From Paraburkholderia sp. UYCP14C (lineage in GTDB: Bacteria; Pseudomonadota; Gammaproteobacteria; Burkholderiales; Burkholderiaceae), in the NCBI RefSeq assembly GCF_004197395.1, contig NZ_SELS01000008.1:161952-225951 (forward strand): a stretch of DNA of 64,000 bases. Reading direction: 5' to 3'. The notes beneath the pieces were generated by a model. That model was not told the DNA's origin. It saw nothing but the letters and a program-made list of their open reading frames with translations, and searched no databases. The position numbers and the translations under genes are program-made. Of the stretch, positions 18,004 to 27,817 are shown piece after piece. Each line of letters opens with the position of its first letter. The stretch's first letter is position 1.

Positions 18004-19374
18004 ATGAACACCACCGCGTCGCATGCGACGACCGCTTCCCCTCACGCCGCGCCGCTTTCGAAAGCGATGGTGCGGCGGATCGTTTTTTCGTCGTCGATCG
18101 GTAACGCGCTCGAGTGGTTCGACTTCCTGGTCTACGGCTACTTCGCGACGATCATCGCGAAACAGTTCTTCCCGATGCAGGACGAATGGTTGTCCACGCT
18201 GCTCGCGATCGCCACCTTCGGCATCTCGTTCCTGATGCGCCCGCTCGGCGCGATCGTGCTCGGCGTGTACGGCGACCGCAAGGGCCGCAAGGCGGCGCTC
18301 ACGCTCGCGATCGCGCTGATGATGATCGGTACTTTCACGATGGCCGTGATGCCGCCGTTTTCGTCGATCGGTCTCCTGGCGCCGCTGCTGGTGCTGCTCG
18401 CGCGGCTCGTGCAGGGCTTCGCGGTCGGCGGCGAGTTCGGCAGCGCGACCGCGTTCATGGTCGAACACAGCGCGACGCGGCGCGGCTACTACGCAAGCTG
18501 GCAGTTCGCGAGCCAGGGTCTCGCGGCGATCACCGCGGCGGCGTTCGGTTCACTGCTGACCGCGTGGCTGCCGGCCGAGCATCTGAACAGCTGGGGCTGG
18601 CGCGTGCCGTTCGTGTTCGGTCTGCTGGTCGGGCCGGTCGGCTACTACATCCGCTCGCATCTCGACGAGACGCCCGAATTCCTCGCCATGCGTGAAGAAC
18701 GCGCGGCGAGCGAGGCGGCCGGCGAGCACAAGGTCGTGAACGAAACGAAGGACGCGTCGTTCTCGAATCACTGGGTCAACCTGCTGCTCGCGATCGGCAT
18801 CGTTGCGCAGTCGACGGTCGGCGTGTACGTGCTGCAGCTCTACATGCCGCTCTATGCGGTCAAGCAGCTGCATATGGCGGCCGCCGCGTCGTTCGGCGTG
18901 GTCGTGCTGAACGGCGGCATGCAGTTCATCTTCTCGCCGATCATGGGCGCGCTGTCCGATCGCATCGGCCGCATTCGCATCATGCTGACCACGTCGATCC
19001 TGATGGGCCTGCTGATCTATCCGATGTTCGCCTGGCTTCAGACCCACCCGACGATCGGCTGGCTGCTCGTGCTGCAAGGCGTCGCCGGTATCTTCAAGGC
19101 CTCTTACTCGGGACCGATGCCCGCTCTGATGTCGGAGATCTTCCCGACCCAGGTGCGCTCGACAGGCCTTTCAATCGGTTACAGCATCGGCGTGACGATC
19201 TTCGGCGGCTTTGCGCCGACCATCGTCGAAACCTTCATTCATTTGACCGGCGACAAACTCGCGCCGAGTTATTACGTGCTGCTTGCGGCGGTGTTGTCGG
19301 GCGTGTCGCTGATCATCGTCGCGCTGCGCATGCGTCGGGTGCCTGCAGTCCCGGGCGAAGTACAACCTGCCTGA
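18004..19374 (+). CDS. MFS transporter, metabolite:H+ symporter (MHS) type
   Basis: This encodes 456 residues with 12 predicted membrane segments. The N-terminal IGNALEWFDFLVYGYFA is diagnostic of the MHS group (citrate, alpha-ketoglutarate, proline/betaine and shikimate carriers). The loop RPLGAIVLGVYGDRKGRKAAL is the MFS signature A. A good AGGAGA ribosome binding site lies before the ATG. It follows the gamma-glutamyltransferase-family gene on the same strand and is closed by a terminator, so it may bring in or export that enzyme's substrate or product. The substrate is not predictable. Confidence 0.92.
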   Translation: MNTTASHATTASPHAAPLSKAMVRRIVFSSSIGNALEWFDFLVYGYFATIIAKQFFPMQDEWLSTLLAIATFGISFLMRPLGAIVLGVYGDRKGRKAALTLAIALMMIGTFTMAVMPPFSSIGLLAPLLVLLARLVQGFAVGGEFGSATAFMVEHSATRRGYYASWQFASQGLAAITAAAFGSLLTAWLPAEHLNSWGWRVPFVFGLLVGPVGYYIRSHLDETPEFLAMREERAASEAAGEHKVVNETKDASFSNHWVNLLLAIGIVAQSTVGVYVLQLYMPLYAVKQLHMAAAASFGVVVLNGGMQFIFSPIMGALSDRIGRIRIMLTTSILMGLLIYPMFAWLQTHPTIGWLLVLQGVAGIFKASYSGPMPALMSEIFPTQVRSTGLSIGYSIGVTIFGGFAPTIVETFIHLTGDKLAPSYYVLLAAVLSGVSLIIVALRMRRVPAVPGEVQPA

Positions 19375-19761
19375 GGGCGTGGGAGCCCGCTAAGGGGGCG
19401 CCGCGGGGTCAGCCGATGGACCCCGCCGATGGACCCGCCGGGCGGCACCTGCCCGGGCCGCCAACCCCGCCGGGCCTGACATCTGTACGTAAAGCCAGCC
19501 TTTTGGGCTGGCTTTTTTTTATCTCGTGCACGACGTTTTAATACGTTGGAAGATTTCGACTATCTTGGAATCGGAACTGCGTCGAGGCGGCATGGTCTGT
19601 GCTGTGTGATCTGCATGGTCGGATATCTCCGGCTAACATGCAGAGTACAAGGGCCCAACTCTAATTCACGGCGTTGTATCCGACACGCAGAAACATCATG
19701 GCGAGCGCGGGGGCAGTTGCGAAGAACTCCACGGGTCGGTACAGCATGGGAGCAAGACACG
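19375..19761. other. Intergenic region
   Basis: Apart from the terminator at 19493-19520 this gap shows no gene. An open frame extends upstream from the ferritin-like gene to 19546 but lacks protein-like content and a ribosome binding site. Confidence 0.5.
19493..19520 (+). terminator. Rho-independent terminator after the MHS transporter
   Basis: AGCCAGCC pairs with GGCTGGCT across a short TTTTG loop and is followed by eight T residues. Confidence 0.9.
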
Positions 19762-20589
19762 ATGCACACAGAGCTGAAGCATGTCATGCCCTGGCGGATC
19801 GAGGACATCGATCTGACGCGCATTGACCGGCAGAAGGCCGCGGCCAACGAAGACCTGCTGCTGTTGCTGTGCGCGGCTTCGTTCATCGAAAGCGGCACCG
19901 ATCTCTACACCAGCAATCTGAGTACGTTTTTCAACGACGACCCCGAGGTCTCGGCCTGGCTCAACCACGAGTGGGAGCCCGAGGAAATGCAGCACGGCCG
20001 GGCGCTGAAGACCTATATCGCGTATGTATGGCCCGAGTTCGACTGGGACACCGCGTTCCGCAATTTCATGGGCGAGTATTCGCTGACATGCTCGGTCGAG
20101 GATTTCGAAAAGACCCGCGCGCTCGAGATGGTCGCGCGTTGCGTCGTCGAAACGGGCACCGCGACACTGTATCGCGCGATCAACGAGTGCTCGGACGAAG
20201 CCGTGCTCAAGCAGATCACCGACAACATCCGCACCGACGAAGTCCGTCACTACAAGCACTTTTTCAAGTACTTCAAGAAGTACAACCGGATCGAGGGCAA
20301 CGGCCGGCTCGCGGTGCTCGGCGCGTTGATGCGTCGTGTGATGGAGATCAAGAACGAAGATTCGGAGATCGCGTTGCGGCACGTGTTCGCGATTCGCTAT
20401 CCGGAGCGCGTGCACGACTCCGCGTATAACCGCGAGCGCGCCGCGCGCATCAATAAGCTGGTGCGGCGCAATCTGTCCGCCGACATGTGCATCAAGATGC
20501 TGCTCAAGCCGCTCGATCTGCCTGCGCGCATTCAGCCTGGCGTGCATTACCCGCTCGCGAAGATCACTCAGCACGTGTTCTTTCGGTGA
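19762..20589 (+). CDS. Ferritin-like diiron protein
   Basis: This encodes 275 residues. Diiron ligands of the ferritin-like/acyl-ACP-desaturase type can be seen: Glu in FIESGTDLY, the ExxH pair in EPEEMQHG, Glu in VVETGTATLY and the ExxH pair in TDEVRHYKHF. The four-helix layout with two ExxH motifs fits an oxygen-activating enzyme, perhaps acting on an acyl chain. No signal peptide. The ATG at 19762 follows a GGGAGCA ribosome binding site; upstream sequence in frame is not protein-like. Substrate unknown. Confidence 0.8.
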   Translation: MHTELKHVMPWRIEDIDLTRIDRQKAAANEDLLLLLCAASFIESGTDLYTSNLSTFFNDDPEVSAWLNHEWEPEEMQHGRALKTYIAYVWPEFDWDTAFRNFMGEYSLTCSVEDFEKTRALEMVARCVVETGTATLYRAINECSDEAVLKQITDNIRTDEVRHYKHFFKYFKKYNRIEGNGRLAVLGALMRRVMEIKNEDSEIALRHVFAIRYPERVHDSAYNRERAARINKLVRRNLSADMCIKMLLKPLDLPARIQPGVHYPLAKITQHVFFR

Positions 20590-20624
20590 GCCTTCTATGG
20601 ACCCGCCGAAGAGAAACAGGAAGC

Positions 20625-20654
20625 AAAGCCCGCTGACGCGGGCTTTGGTCTTTT
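20625..20654 (+). terminator. Rho-independent terminator
   Basis: AAAGCCCGC pairs with GCGGGCTTT around a TGAC loop, followed by a GGTCTTTT tract. It closes the ferritin-like gene. Confidence 0.75.
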
Positions 20655-20700
20655 AGAGGCATGATTGAGCTTTGCTGACTACTTCGACTGGACCGATGAC

Positions 20701-21234
20701 ATGAGCGATTCCTCTTCCGCATCCGGGTCCGCGCGTCCGCTCGAACAGAACGTGTTCGACGAATGGCCGGCCAACGTGCGCGCGTTGTTCGACGGTTCGT
20801 CGCTGGCGGACAAGGCGGGCTTCACCGCGTCGCTGCTGAGCGTCGATGCGAACGGCCACGTGCGCACCTCGCTGCTGAGCGTCGGCGAACTCTACGCACC
20901 CGACTCGCGCACGCTGTGCATCGCGCTATGGCCGCAGGCGCGCGCGGCGCGCGCGATCTCTCAAAGCGGGCGCGCGGCGTTGAGCTTCGTCTGCGATGAG
21001 GCGTTCTATCAGGTGCAATTGGGTGTCGCGCCGCTGCCTGGCGTTACCGGCGACGACAGCGGCCTCGTCTATCTGCTCGGCTCGATCGACACGGCGGAGG
21101 CGCAAAGCGTCCGTTATGCGCGCCTGACGGGCGGCATCACATTCGAGTTGCAGGGGGAGGGGAGTGAGGTGCTCGAACGATGGGAACAGCAGGTCGAGCA
21201 TTTGAAGCGGGCCGCCGCCGCGAGCAGCCGTTAG
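20701..21234 (+). CDS. Pyridoxamine 5'-phosphate oxidase-like flavin-binding protein
   Basis: This encodes 177 residues. The pattern NVRALFDGSSLADKAGFTASLLS, then GHVRTSLLSVGELY, then LCIALWPQARAARAISQSGRAAL matches the split-barrel FMN-binding fold of the PNPOx-like superfamily. It is not PdxH itself. It is cytoplasmic. The ATG at 20701 is chosen; an upstream in-frame TTG at 20665 is possible. It lies between a terminator and the convergent rhlE gene. Function beyond a likely flavin-linked reductase or stress role is not visible. Confidence 0.7.
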   Translation: MSDSSSASGSARPLEQNVFDEWPANVRALFDGSSLADKAGFTASLLSVDANGHVRTSLLSVGELYAPDSRTLCIALWPQARAARAISQSGRAALSFVCDEAFYQVQLGVAPLPGVTGDDSGLVYLLGSIDTAEAQSVRYARLTGGITFELQGEGSEVLERWEQQVEHLKRAAAASSR

Positions 21235-21293
21235 TCTTCGAGCAGTGAAGCGCTAACGGCTGATCGAACGGCAGCCTTCAGACACAGCGACGC

Positions 21294-22883
21294 TTAACGG
21301 CCGCGCTCGCCGTTGCGCGACGGTTGCGCGCTGCGCGGCGCATCGTTGCGCTTCGCACCGCCGCCGAGCAGTGCGCCCGGATTGCCGCCGTTGTGCGAAC
21401 GATTGCCCTGCGGCTTGCGCGGGGCATGATGCGCGGCACCGCCATCATGTGCCGCCGTGCGCGGGCGATCGTCGTGACGCTGCGCCTCGCGACGCGGCTG
21501 CCCACCGTTGCCGGCCGGCTTCGCGCCTTGCGGGCGCGGAGCGGGCTGACCGTTCGATGCACGCTGACCCGTGCCCTGTCCCGAACGCTGAGCGGAGCCT
21601 TGAGCCGCGCTTTTTGCCGGCTTCGCCGATGCGCCGCCACCCGCACCCGCGCCATCACGACGCCCCGTAGCTTGTCCCTGGCGCGGCGAACGCCCGCCGC
21701 CGCCGCCCTGGCCGCGTCGCTGGATCGGCTCAGGCTTCGCGGTCGGGTCCGGCTCGAAACCGGCGATCACTTCCTGCGGGACCGGACGCTTGATCAGCTT
21801 CTCGATGTCCTTCAGCAACTGCAGTTCGTCGACGCACACGAGCGACACCGCCTCGCCCGTCGCGCCCGCGCGCCCGGTGCGGCCGATGCGGTGCACGTAG
21901 TCTTCCGGCACGTTCGGCAGATCGAAGTTGACCACGTGCGGCAGTTGATCGATATCGATGCCGCGTGCGGCGATGTCGGTCGCGACCAGCACTTGCAGCG
22001 TACCGTCCTTGAACTCCGCGAGCGCGCGCGTGCGCGCCGACTGGCTCTTGTTGCCGTGGATCGCGAGCGCGCTGATGCCGTCCTTCGTCAGCTGCTCGGC
22101 GAGGCGATTCGCGCCGTGCTTGGTGCGCGTGAACACGAGCACCTGGAACCAGTTGTGCTGACGGATCAGATGCGTGAGCAGCTCGCGCTTGCGGTCGCGA
22201 TCGACCGGGTGAATCTTCTGCGCGACCGTTTCGGCGGTCGTATTGCGGCGCGCGACTTCGATCAGCGCCGGCGAGTCGAGCAGGCTGTCGGCGAGCGCCT
22301 TGATCTCGTCGGAGAAGGTCGCCGAGAACAGCAGGTTCTGACGCTTCGGCGGCAGCTTCGCGAGCACGCGCTTGATGTCGTGGATGAAGCCCATGTCGAG
22401 CATGCGGTCGGCTTCGTCGAGCACGAGGATCTCGAGATGCGACAGGTCGATGGTCTTCTGCTGCATATGATCGAGCAGACGGCCCGGCGTCGCGACGACG
22501 ATATCGATGCCGCGCTTCAACGCATCGATCTGCGGATTGATGCCGACGCCGCCGAACATCACGGTCGACTTCAGCTTCAGATATTTGCCGTACGCACGCA
22601 CGCTTTCTTCGACCTGGGCGGCCAGTTCGCGCGTTGGCGTGAGGATCAGCGCGCGCACCACGCGCTTGCCGCCGGCCGCCGGCGACATCGAATCGAGGCG
22701 CTGCAGGATCGGTAGCGTGAAACCGGCGGTCTTGCCGGTGCCGGTTTGCGCGCCGGCGAGCAGATCGCCGCCGTTGAGCACGGCCGGGATCGCCTGAGTC
22801 TGGATCGGAGTCGGGCTGGTGTAGCCGAGTTCATTGACAGCACGGACCAGCGGTTCGGACAAGCCGAGGGAATCAAAAGACAT
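21294..22883 (-). CDS. rhlE: DEAD-box RNA helicase RhlE
   Basis: This encodes 529 residues. The helicase core (1 to about 385) has all key motifs: Q motif [11 protein letters not shown], Walker [22 protein letters not shown] box [16 protein letters not shown] in LFSATF, and [10 protein letters not shown]. The last 140 residues are low-complexity, rich in Gly, Arg, Gln and Ala, as in other RhlE proteins, and likely bind RNA non-specifically. It remodels RNA in ribosome assembly and decay. The ATG at 22883 is the family start ([16 protein letters not shown]). Confidence 0.96.
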   Translation of the reverse strand: MSFDSLGLSEPLVRAVNELGYTSPTPIQTQAIPAVLNGGDLLAGAQTGTGKTAGFTLPILQRLDSMSPAAGGKRVVRALILTPTRELAAQVEESVRAYGKYLKLKSTVMFGGVGINPQIDALKRGIDIVVATPGRLLDHMQQKTIDLSHLEILVLDEADRMLDMGFIHDIKRVLAKLPPKRQNLLFSATFSDEIKALADSLLDSPALIEVARRNTTAETVAQKIHPVDRDRKRELLTHLIRQHNWFQVLVFTRTKHGANRLAEQLTKDGISALAIHGNKSQSARTRALAEFKDGTLQVLVATDIAARGIDIDQLPHVVNFDLPNVPEDYVHRIGRTGRAGATGEAVSLVCVDELQLLKDIEKLIKRPVPQEVIAGFEPDPTAKPEPIQRRGQGGGGGRSPRQGQATGRRDGAGAGGGASAKPAKSAAQGSAQRSGQGTGQRASNGQPAPRPQGAKPAGNGGQPRREAQRHDDRPRTAAHDGGAAHHAPRKPQGNRSHNGGNPGALLGGGAKRNDAPRSAQPSRNGERGR

Positions 22884-23107
22884 AAAAGCTCTTTGCAATG
22901 CAGTTTCGCGAACGGCCCCGCTGGGCCCAACGGACCCCAACGCGGAAAACCAGCGCGGCATCGACACGCCCGCATGGCGTGTGCGAGGCCGAAGCCCGGT
23001 TCCGTTCACGGAGAAATCGGCGGCACGCTCACAGATGTGCCGAATGTTTCAACGCGCTATGCAGACACGTCGACTGGCCTTAAGTTGCAATTCGTCGCCG
23101 TGGAATG

Positions 23108-23746
23108 TCACGCGACATAGCGCGCGACACTGACGAATTGACACAGACTGCCCGCCAGTACGAACAGGTGCCAGATACCATGTCCGTGGCGGATGCGCTC
23201 GTCGTTGATGAAGAAATAGATGCCGGCGCTATAGATGACGCCGCCGGCCACGAGCCACGCGGTCCCCGCGGCCGGCAGAGCCTGCACCAGCGGGTGGACG
23301 GCTACGAGCGCGAGCCATCCCATCAACACATACAGCACCATCGACACGCTGCGGGTGCGTCGCCCGAGCGTGAGTTCCTGCACGATGCCGAGGGCAGCGA
23401 GCCCCCAGCTCACGCCGAAGAGCGACCAGCCCCACGGTCCACGCAACGTGACGAGCGTGAACGGCGTGTAGCTGCCGGCGATCAGCAGGTAGATCGCCGA
23501 ATGATCGCATTTCTGCAGAATCGACTTCAGACGCGGATGACTGACGCTGTGATACAGCGTCGAAATCGCGTACAGCACGAACAGCATCGCACCATACACG
23601 CTGAAGCTGACGACCTTGTACGCGTCGCCGTCGAGCGCGCCCATCGTGACGAGCGCCGCCAGCCCCACCACCGACAGCACGGCGCCGACGAGGTGGGTGA
23701 TGCTGTTCAAACGCTCACCAAAGGGCACGACTCTTTCCTCCTGCAC
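23108..23746 (-). CDS. Haemolysin III/YqfA-type membrane protein
   Basis: This encodes 212 residues with seven predicted membrane segments, of the HlyIII/PAQR-like family. The conserved N-terminal GERLNSITHLVGAVLS, STLYHSVSHPRLKSILQKCDHSAIYLLIAGSYTPF and C-terminal HLFVLAGSLCQF, with conserved Ser, Asp and His residues at the probable metal site, are characteristic. It is an inner-membrane protein. Despite the family name, a haemolysin role is not implied; a ceramidase-like or lipid-related activity is possible. Confidence 0.92.
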   Translation of the reverse strand: MQEERVVPFGERLNSITHLVGAVLSVVGLAALVTMGALDGDAYKVVSFSVYGAMLFVLYAISTLYHSVSHPRLKSILQKCDHSAIYLLIAGSYTPFTLVTLRGPWGWSLFGVSWGLAALGIVQELTLGRRTRSVSMVLYVLMGWLALVAVHPLVQALPAAGTAWLVAGGVIYSAGIYFFINDERIRHGHGIWHLFVLAGSLCQFVSVARYVA

Positions 23747-23860
23747 GGTCCCGCGAAGGCGACCACCAACACAAACAGGCCCACATGATACCGGTCCTGA
23801 AAAAACGAAGGGCGCGGCCGCGAATTTCGCAGGCCGCGCCCGGGGTGCGTCAAACCCTGC

Positions 23861-25162
23861 TTAGTCGAGCGGCGCCGAACGCAGCTCGGCCACTTGCTGC
23901 GGCGACACGGCCGTGCCGTGGTTGCCCCAGGACATACGGATGTACGTCACGACCGCCGCGACTTCCTGATTCGACAGAGCCTGCGCGAACGGCGGCATGC
24001 CGTACGGGTGCGGGTTCGCTTCCGTGCTCGGCGGATAACCGCCGTTCAGCACCATGCGGATCGGGTTGACCGCCGACGGCATCTGGATCGACGGGTTGTT
24101 CGCGAGCGGCGGGAACGCCGGCGGCTGGCCGAGACCATTTTCCGCGTGGCACTTCGCGCAGTTGTCAGCGTAGATCTTCTGACCTTGCTTCAACAGTTCG
24201 CCGCCGAACTTTTCCGAGGTTTCGAGCTGCAGCTGTTCCGGTGCTTCGCTCTTCTGCGGAATCGTCTTCAGATACGTCGCCATCGCGTTGATGTCTTCGG
24301 TCGACAGATACTGCAGGCTGTTGTGAACCACTTCGGCCATCGGACCGAACACCGCGCCGCGGTTCGACACGCCGGTCTTCAGCAGATCGGCGATGTCCTT
24401 CAGGTCCCAGTCGCCGAGGCCGGCTTCACGGTTCGACGTCAGCGAGGGCGCGTACCAGTTCTGCAACGGAATCAGACCGCCCGCGAACGCCGCCGAGTTG
24501 ACCGGGCCGCCCATCGCGTTGATCGACGTGTGGCACATGCCGCAGTGGCCGAGGCCTTCGACCAGATACGCACCGCGGTTCCATTCGACCGACTTGGTCG
24601 GATCCGGCTTGAACTCGCCTTCACGGAAGAACAGCGTGCGCCAGCCGATCAGCATGTTGCGCTGGTTGAACGGGAATTTCAGTTCGTGCGGACGGCTCGG
24701 CACGTTGACCGGCGTGACCGAGCGCAGGTACGCGTAGATCGCGTCCGAGTCGGCGCGCGTGACCTTCGTGTAGCTCGTGAACGGGAAGCCCGGATAGAGC
24801 AGGCTGCCGTCTTTCGAGCGACCGGTGTGCATCGCGCGATAGAAGTCGTCCTGGGTCCACTTGCCGATGCCGTACTGGTCGTCAGGCGTGATGTTCGGCG
24901 TGAACATCGTGCCGAACGGCGTGGCCATCGGCAGGCCGCCCGCGAACGGCTGGCCGCCGCGCACCGTGTGGCAGGCGATACAGTCGCCGGCGCGGGCGAG
25001 GTACTCGCCCTTCTTGATCAGGTCGGCCTGGTCGGCGGGCGTTGCCGCCACGGCCACGCCGCTGCTATGCAGATGGTCGCCGCCCGACCACAGGACGGGA
25101 ACGAGTGCGGCGGCCGCGACCACGACGACTGCCGAGAGGGCGAACAAAGACTTGCGTTTCAT
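23861..25162 (-). CDS. Triheme c-type cytochrome, dehydrogenase subunit type
   Basis: This encodes 433 residues with an N-terminal membrane anchor or signal (residues 8-27). Three haem-binding motifs are present: CIACH at 61-65, CGMCH at 207-211 and CAKCH at 335-339, the arrangement of the cytochrome c subunit of membrane-bound alcohol, gluconate or aldehyde dehydrogenases. It transfers electrons from a periplasmic dehydrogenase to ubiquinone or an oxidase. The dihaem cytochrome gene lies immediately upstream on the same strand with a 21-base gap, so they form an operon. No catalytic dehydrogenase gene is next to them. Confidence 0.93.
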   Translation of the reverse strand: MKRKSLFALSAVVVVAAAALVPVLWSGGDHLHSSGVAVAATPADQADLIKKGEYLARAGDCIACHTVRGGQPFAGGLPMATPFGTMFTPNITPDDQYGIGKWTQDDFYRAMHTGRSKDGSLLYPGFPFTSYTKVTRADSDAIYAYLRSVTPVNVPSRPHELKFPFNQRNMLIGWRTLFFREGEFKPDPTKSVEWNRGAYLVEGLGHCGMCHTSINAMGGPVNSAAFAGGLIPLQNWYAPSLTSNREAGLGDWDLKDIADLLKTGVSNRGAVFGPMAEVVHNSLQYLSTEDINAMATYLKTIPQKSEAPEQLQLETSEKFGGELLKQGQKIYADNCAKCHAENGLGQPPAFPPLANNPSIQMPSAVNPIRMVLNGGYPPSTEANPHPYGMPPFAQALSNQEVAAVVTYIRMSWGNHGTAVSPQQVAELRSAPLD

Positions 25163-25183
25163 TTGAATGTCTCTCCCGGCGCC

Positions 25184-25915
25184 TTATTGCGGTTCGCTGC
25201 CGCAGGCAAGCGGAGTCTTCAAGGAGCGGGCCGGAGCCGGCACGGGGTTTTGCGGAGCCTGCTGCGTGGAAAGCCAGGCCGCGACGGCGTTCACGTCTTC
25301 GTCGGACAGGCGCGTCGCGATGGTGTGCATGCAGTCCGGCGCGATTGCGCGACGCGTGCCCGAACGCCATGAGCCGAGCTGCGCGCTGATGTAGTCGGCA
25401 TGCAGGCCGACGAGACCCGGGATTGCCGGTTCCATACCGGTCAACGCCTTGCCGTGGCAGGCCGCGCAAGCGGGCACCTGCTTCGCGGCATCGCCGTGCA
25501 GCACGATCTCCTGACCGCGTGCGAGCGTGGCGGGCGAGACCGTCGGCTTGGCCGGCGTCGGATACGGCGGGCGCTGCTGCGAGAAGAACGTGGCGATCTG
25601 ATGCAGGTAGTCGTCGGAAAGATACGTGACGAGGTAGTTCATCGGCGGGTACTTGCGGTGCCCATCACGGAAATTCTGCAGCTGATTGAACAGATATCCC
25701 GCCGGCTTGCCCGCGAGACGCGGGAAGTAGTCGTTGTCGGTACCTTGCCCATGCGAGCCGTGGCAGGCCGTGCAGCCTTGCACGCGCGCTTCCATCGTGT
25801 CGGGGGCCTTCGGTTGGGTCTGCGCTTTCGCAGCGCTATAGACACCCGCGGAGCCGATCAGCAGAAGGGCAAGCAACGGGCGGAAGAGGCGTCTTGAAGA
25901 CACGCGTAACTCCAT
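25184..25915 (-). CDS. Dihaem cytochrome c (c4-like)
   Basis: This encodes 243 residues. A signal peptide ends near AKA-QTQP at about residue 31. Two haem motifs, CTACHGSHGQG and CAACHGKALTG, each start a small class I domain, as in cytochrome c4. It works in the periplasm as an electron carrier. It precedes the triheme cytochrome gene by 21 bases in the same operon. The start at 25915 (MELRVSSRRLF) gives a normal signal peptide; the open frame runs further upstream without support. Confidence 0.9.
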   Translation of the reverse strand: MELRVSSRRLFRPLLALLLIGSAGVYSAAKAQTQPKAPDTMEARVQGCTACHGSHGQGTDNDYFPRLAGKPAGYLFNQLQNFRDGHRKYPPMNYLVTYLSDDYLHQIATFFSQQRPPYPTPAKPTVSPATLARGQEIVLHGDAAKQVPACAACHGKALTGMEPAIPGLVGLHADYISAQLGSWRSGTRRAIAPDCMHTIATRLSDEDVNAVAAWLSTQQAPQNPVPAPARSLKTPLACGSEPQ

Positions 25916-26312
25916 CAGAATCGGGGACCTGACCGAACTTCGGGCGGCTCGGTGTGAAGGACAGCCGTCGCTGCGGCGACGCAGCATTCTATCATCGAAG
26001 GGTGATGGTGACTATTTGCCGCATTAGATGCGGATTCAGGTGTGACCGCCATGCGACAGTCTGTAGCGTTTGCCGGTTGCGGACTTCTGATGCGTCGTGC
26101 GTCGTGGTCAACGCACTTCCGTGCCTAAAAAATGATCGCCGCCACGTCGCCGCCAGCACGATGTCGCGCGGCACATTCGCTCGAGCCAGGTTGAACCGAT
26201 CCCCGCGCGCGTCATCGAAGCGTACACTTCCGGGCTCGCCGGCCGTCGTAGAGACGCTACGCGTCGCCGGCCCGGCTATGTTCCGTTCGTTCTCATCCGC
26301 TATCGGCCTTAC
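25916..26312. other. Divergent intergenic region before copC
   Basis: This gap separates the cytochrome operon from the divergent copC-copD genes and should hold both promoters. No gene or clear binding site was recognised. Confidence 0.5.
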
Positions 26313-26687
26313 ATGAAGCTATTCGATTTTTCCTCGACGCTGCGTGCGTTGATGTCCGGCGCGCTGGCGCTGGCCATGTCGTCCACTGCGTTCGCGCATG
26401 CGCATCTGATCTCGAGCGTGCCGGCCGCTAACGCCGAGACCGACGCGCCCGCCGACGTGACGATCCATTTCACCGAGCCGCTCGAGCCCGCATTCAGCAA
26501 GATCACACTCGCCGATGCGAGCGGCAAGCCCGCGACGCCGGGCGCGTCGACGGTCGATAGCGCGGACGCCCGCGTGATGCACCTCGCGCTGCCCCAGCTG
26601 ACGAGCGGCCGCTACGCGGTGCACTGGATCGCGGTGGCCACCGACGGCCATCGTACCCAAGGCGACTTCGCGTTCAACGTCAAATGA
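26313..26687 (+). CDS. copC: Periplasmic copper-binding protein CopC
   Basis: This encodes 124 residues. A signal peptide (about 1-28, ending STAFA) exposes a mature N-terminal His as in CopC (HAHLISSVPA). The compact beta barrel has DVTIHFTEPLEPAFSKITL and ends VHWIAVATDGHRTQGDFAF, with His residues for Cu(II). It carries copper in the periplasm and usually hands it to CopD. Its stop overlaps the copD start by four bases. Confidence 0.93.
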   Translation: MKLFDFSSTLRALMSGALALAMSSTAFAHAHLISSVPAANAETDAPADVTIHFTEPLEPAFSKITLADASGKPATPGASTVDSADARVMHLALPQLTSGRYAVHWIAVATDGHRTQGDFAFNVK

Positions 26688-27613
26688 ACTTCGACGGACT
26701 GTGGATCGGGCAGGTCGCAATGGCCGCGCTCATGAACGTCGCATTCGGTTTCGCGGTCGGCTCGGCGCTGCTCGGCGCATGGCTCGCGAAGGACGGCCAC
26801 GCCGCCACGTCGCCGGCGCGCCCCGGCTTGCTGCGTGCGCAACGCTCGATGCTCGCGGCCACCCTCGTGCTGGTGCTCGCGGATCTCGGCTGGCTGTTGT
26901 ATCAGGCGGCGTCGATGAGCGGCGTCGCATTGCCCGCGGCGTTCGGCGTGGTGCCGACGGTGCTGACGCAAACGCATGTCGGCTACGGCTGGAGCGTTGC
27001 GTTCGGCGGCGCGCTGGTGCTGCTCGGCACTGCGCTGAGCCATGGCACCGGCATGCTGCGCACCACGCTGCTGTGGCTCGCGGTGCTCGCAATCGCAGCG
27101 GGCAAGGCGTCGCTCGGTCATGCTGCCGATGCCGGCGCCATGTCGGCCGCGATCGGCATGCAGACGCTGCACGTGCTCGCGACGAGCGTATGGGGCGGAC
27201 TCGCGATGGCCTCCGGCTTCGCGGTGCTGCCGGCGCTCGGCGCATCGACCGCGCGCGGCATGCTGATCCGCACGGCGACCCAGGTGTCGAATGTGTCGAT
27301 CGTCGCGGTCGCGCTGGTGTTGCTGTCGGGCGTCTTCAACGCGGTGCGCGGCTCGGGCGGTTCGTTCGAAGCGATTCAGGTGAGCACGTGGGGTCACGTG
27401 CTGACGCTGAAGTTCGTGCTGGTCGCGCTCGCGCTTGTGCTCGGCGGACTGAACCGGAGCTCGGCGCTGCCGCGTTTGCGTCGCACCGCGTCGACGATGG
27501 ATGCGCACACCTTCGTCAACGTGATGTATCTGGAAGCGCTCGTGATGATCGGCGTGTTCGTCGTCGCGTCCGCGTTGTCGCATAGCGTGCCGGCGTTCGC
27601 GGCGCTCGGTTGA
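26684..27613 (+). CDS. copD: Copper resistance membrane protein CopD
   Basis: This encodes 309 residues with about eight predicted membrane segments. It matches the CopD/YebZ family, with characteristic residues in LATSVWGGLAMASGF and FNAVRGSGGSFE. It is thought to move copper across the inner membrane together with CopC. The start overlaps the copC stop as ATGA, a mark of translational coupling. Confidence 0.9.
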   Translation: MNFDGLWIGQVAMAALMNVAFGFAVGSALLGAWLAKDGHAATSPARPGLLRAQRSMLAATLVLVLADLGWLLYQAASMSGVALPAAFGVVPTVLTQTHVGYGWSVAFGGALVLLGTALSHGTGMLRTTLLWLAVLAIAAGKASLGHAADAGAMSAAIGMQTLHVLATSVWGGLAMASGFAVLPALGASTARGMLIRTATQVSNVSIVAVALVLLSGVFNAVRGSGGSFEAIQVSTWGHVLTLKFVLVALALVLGGLNRSSALPRLRRTASTMDAHTFVNVMYLEALVMIGVFVVASALSHSVPAFAALG

Positions 27614-27736
27614 GCGCAAACGGCGGCGCGGCGTGCGGGTTCGACCGATGTTCGATGGCTGCGTGATGGCTGCATGATGGCCGCGCGCGTCCATCACGCA
27701 TCAGTTCTGCGACATAGCCCGCGCGACAGCGCCGCA

Positions 27737-27771
27737 TAAAAAAGCGCCGCACTCCAAACACGTGCGGCGCA
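27737..27771 (-). terminator. Rho-independent terminator on the minus strand
   Basis: GCGCCGCA at 27744-27751 pairs with TGCGGCGC at 27763-27770. The A-run on its left reads as a T-run on the minus strand, so it terminates transcripts of the DUF2158-like gene at 27818-28054. Confidence 0.85.
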
Positions 27772-27817
27772 ATACACACGGTCGCCTGGCGATGGCCAGC
27801 GCATCCGCTACTACTCG

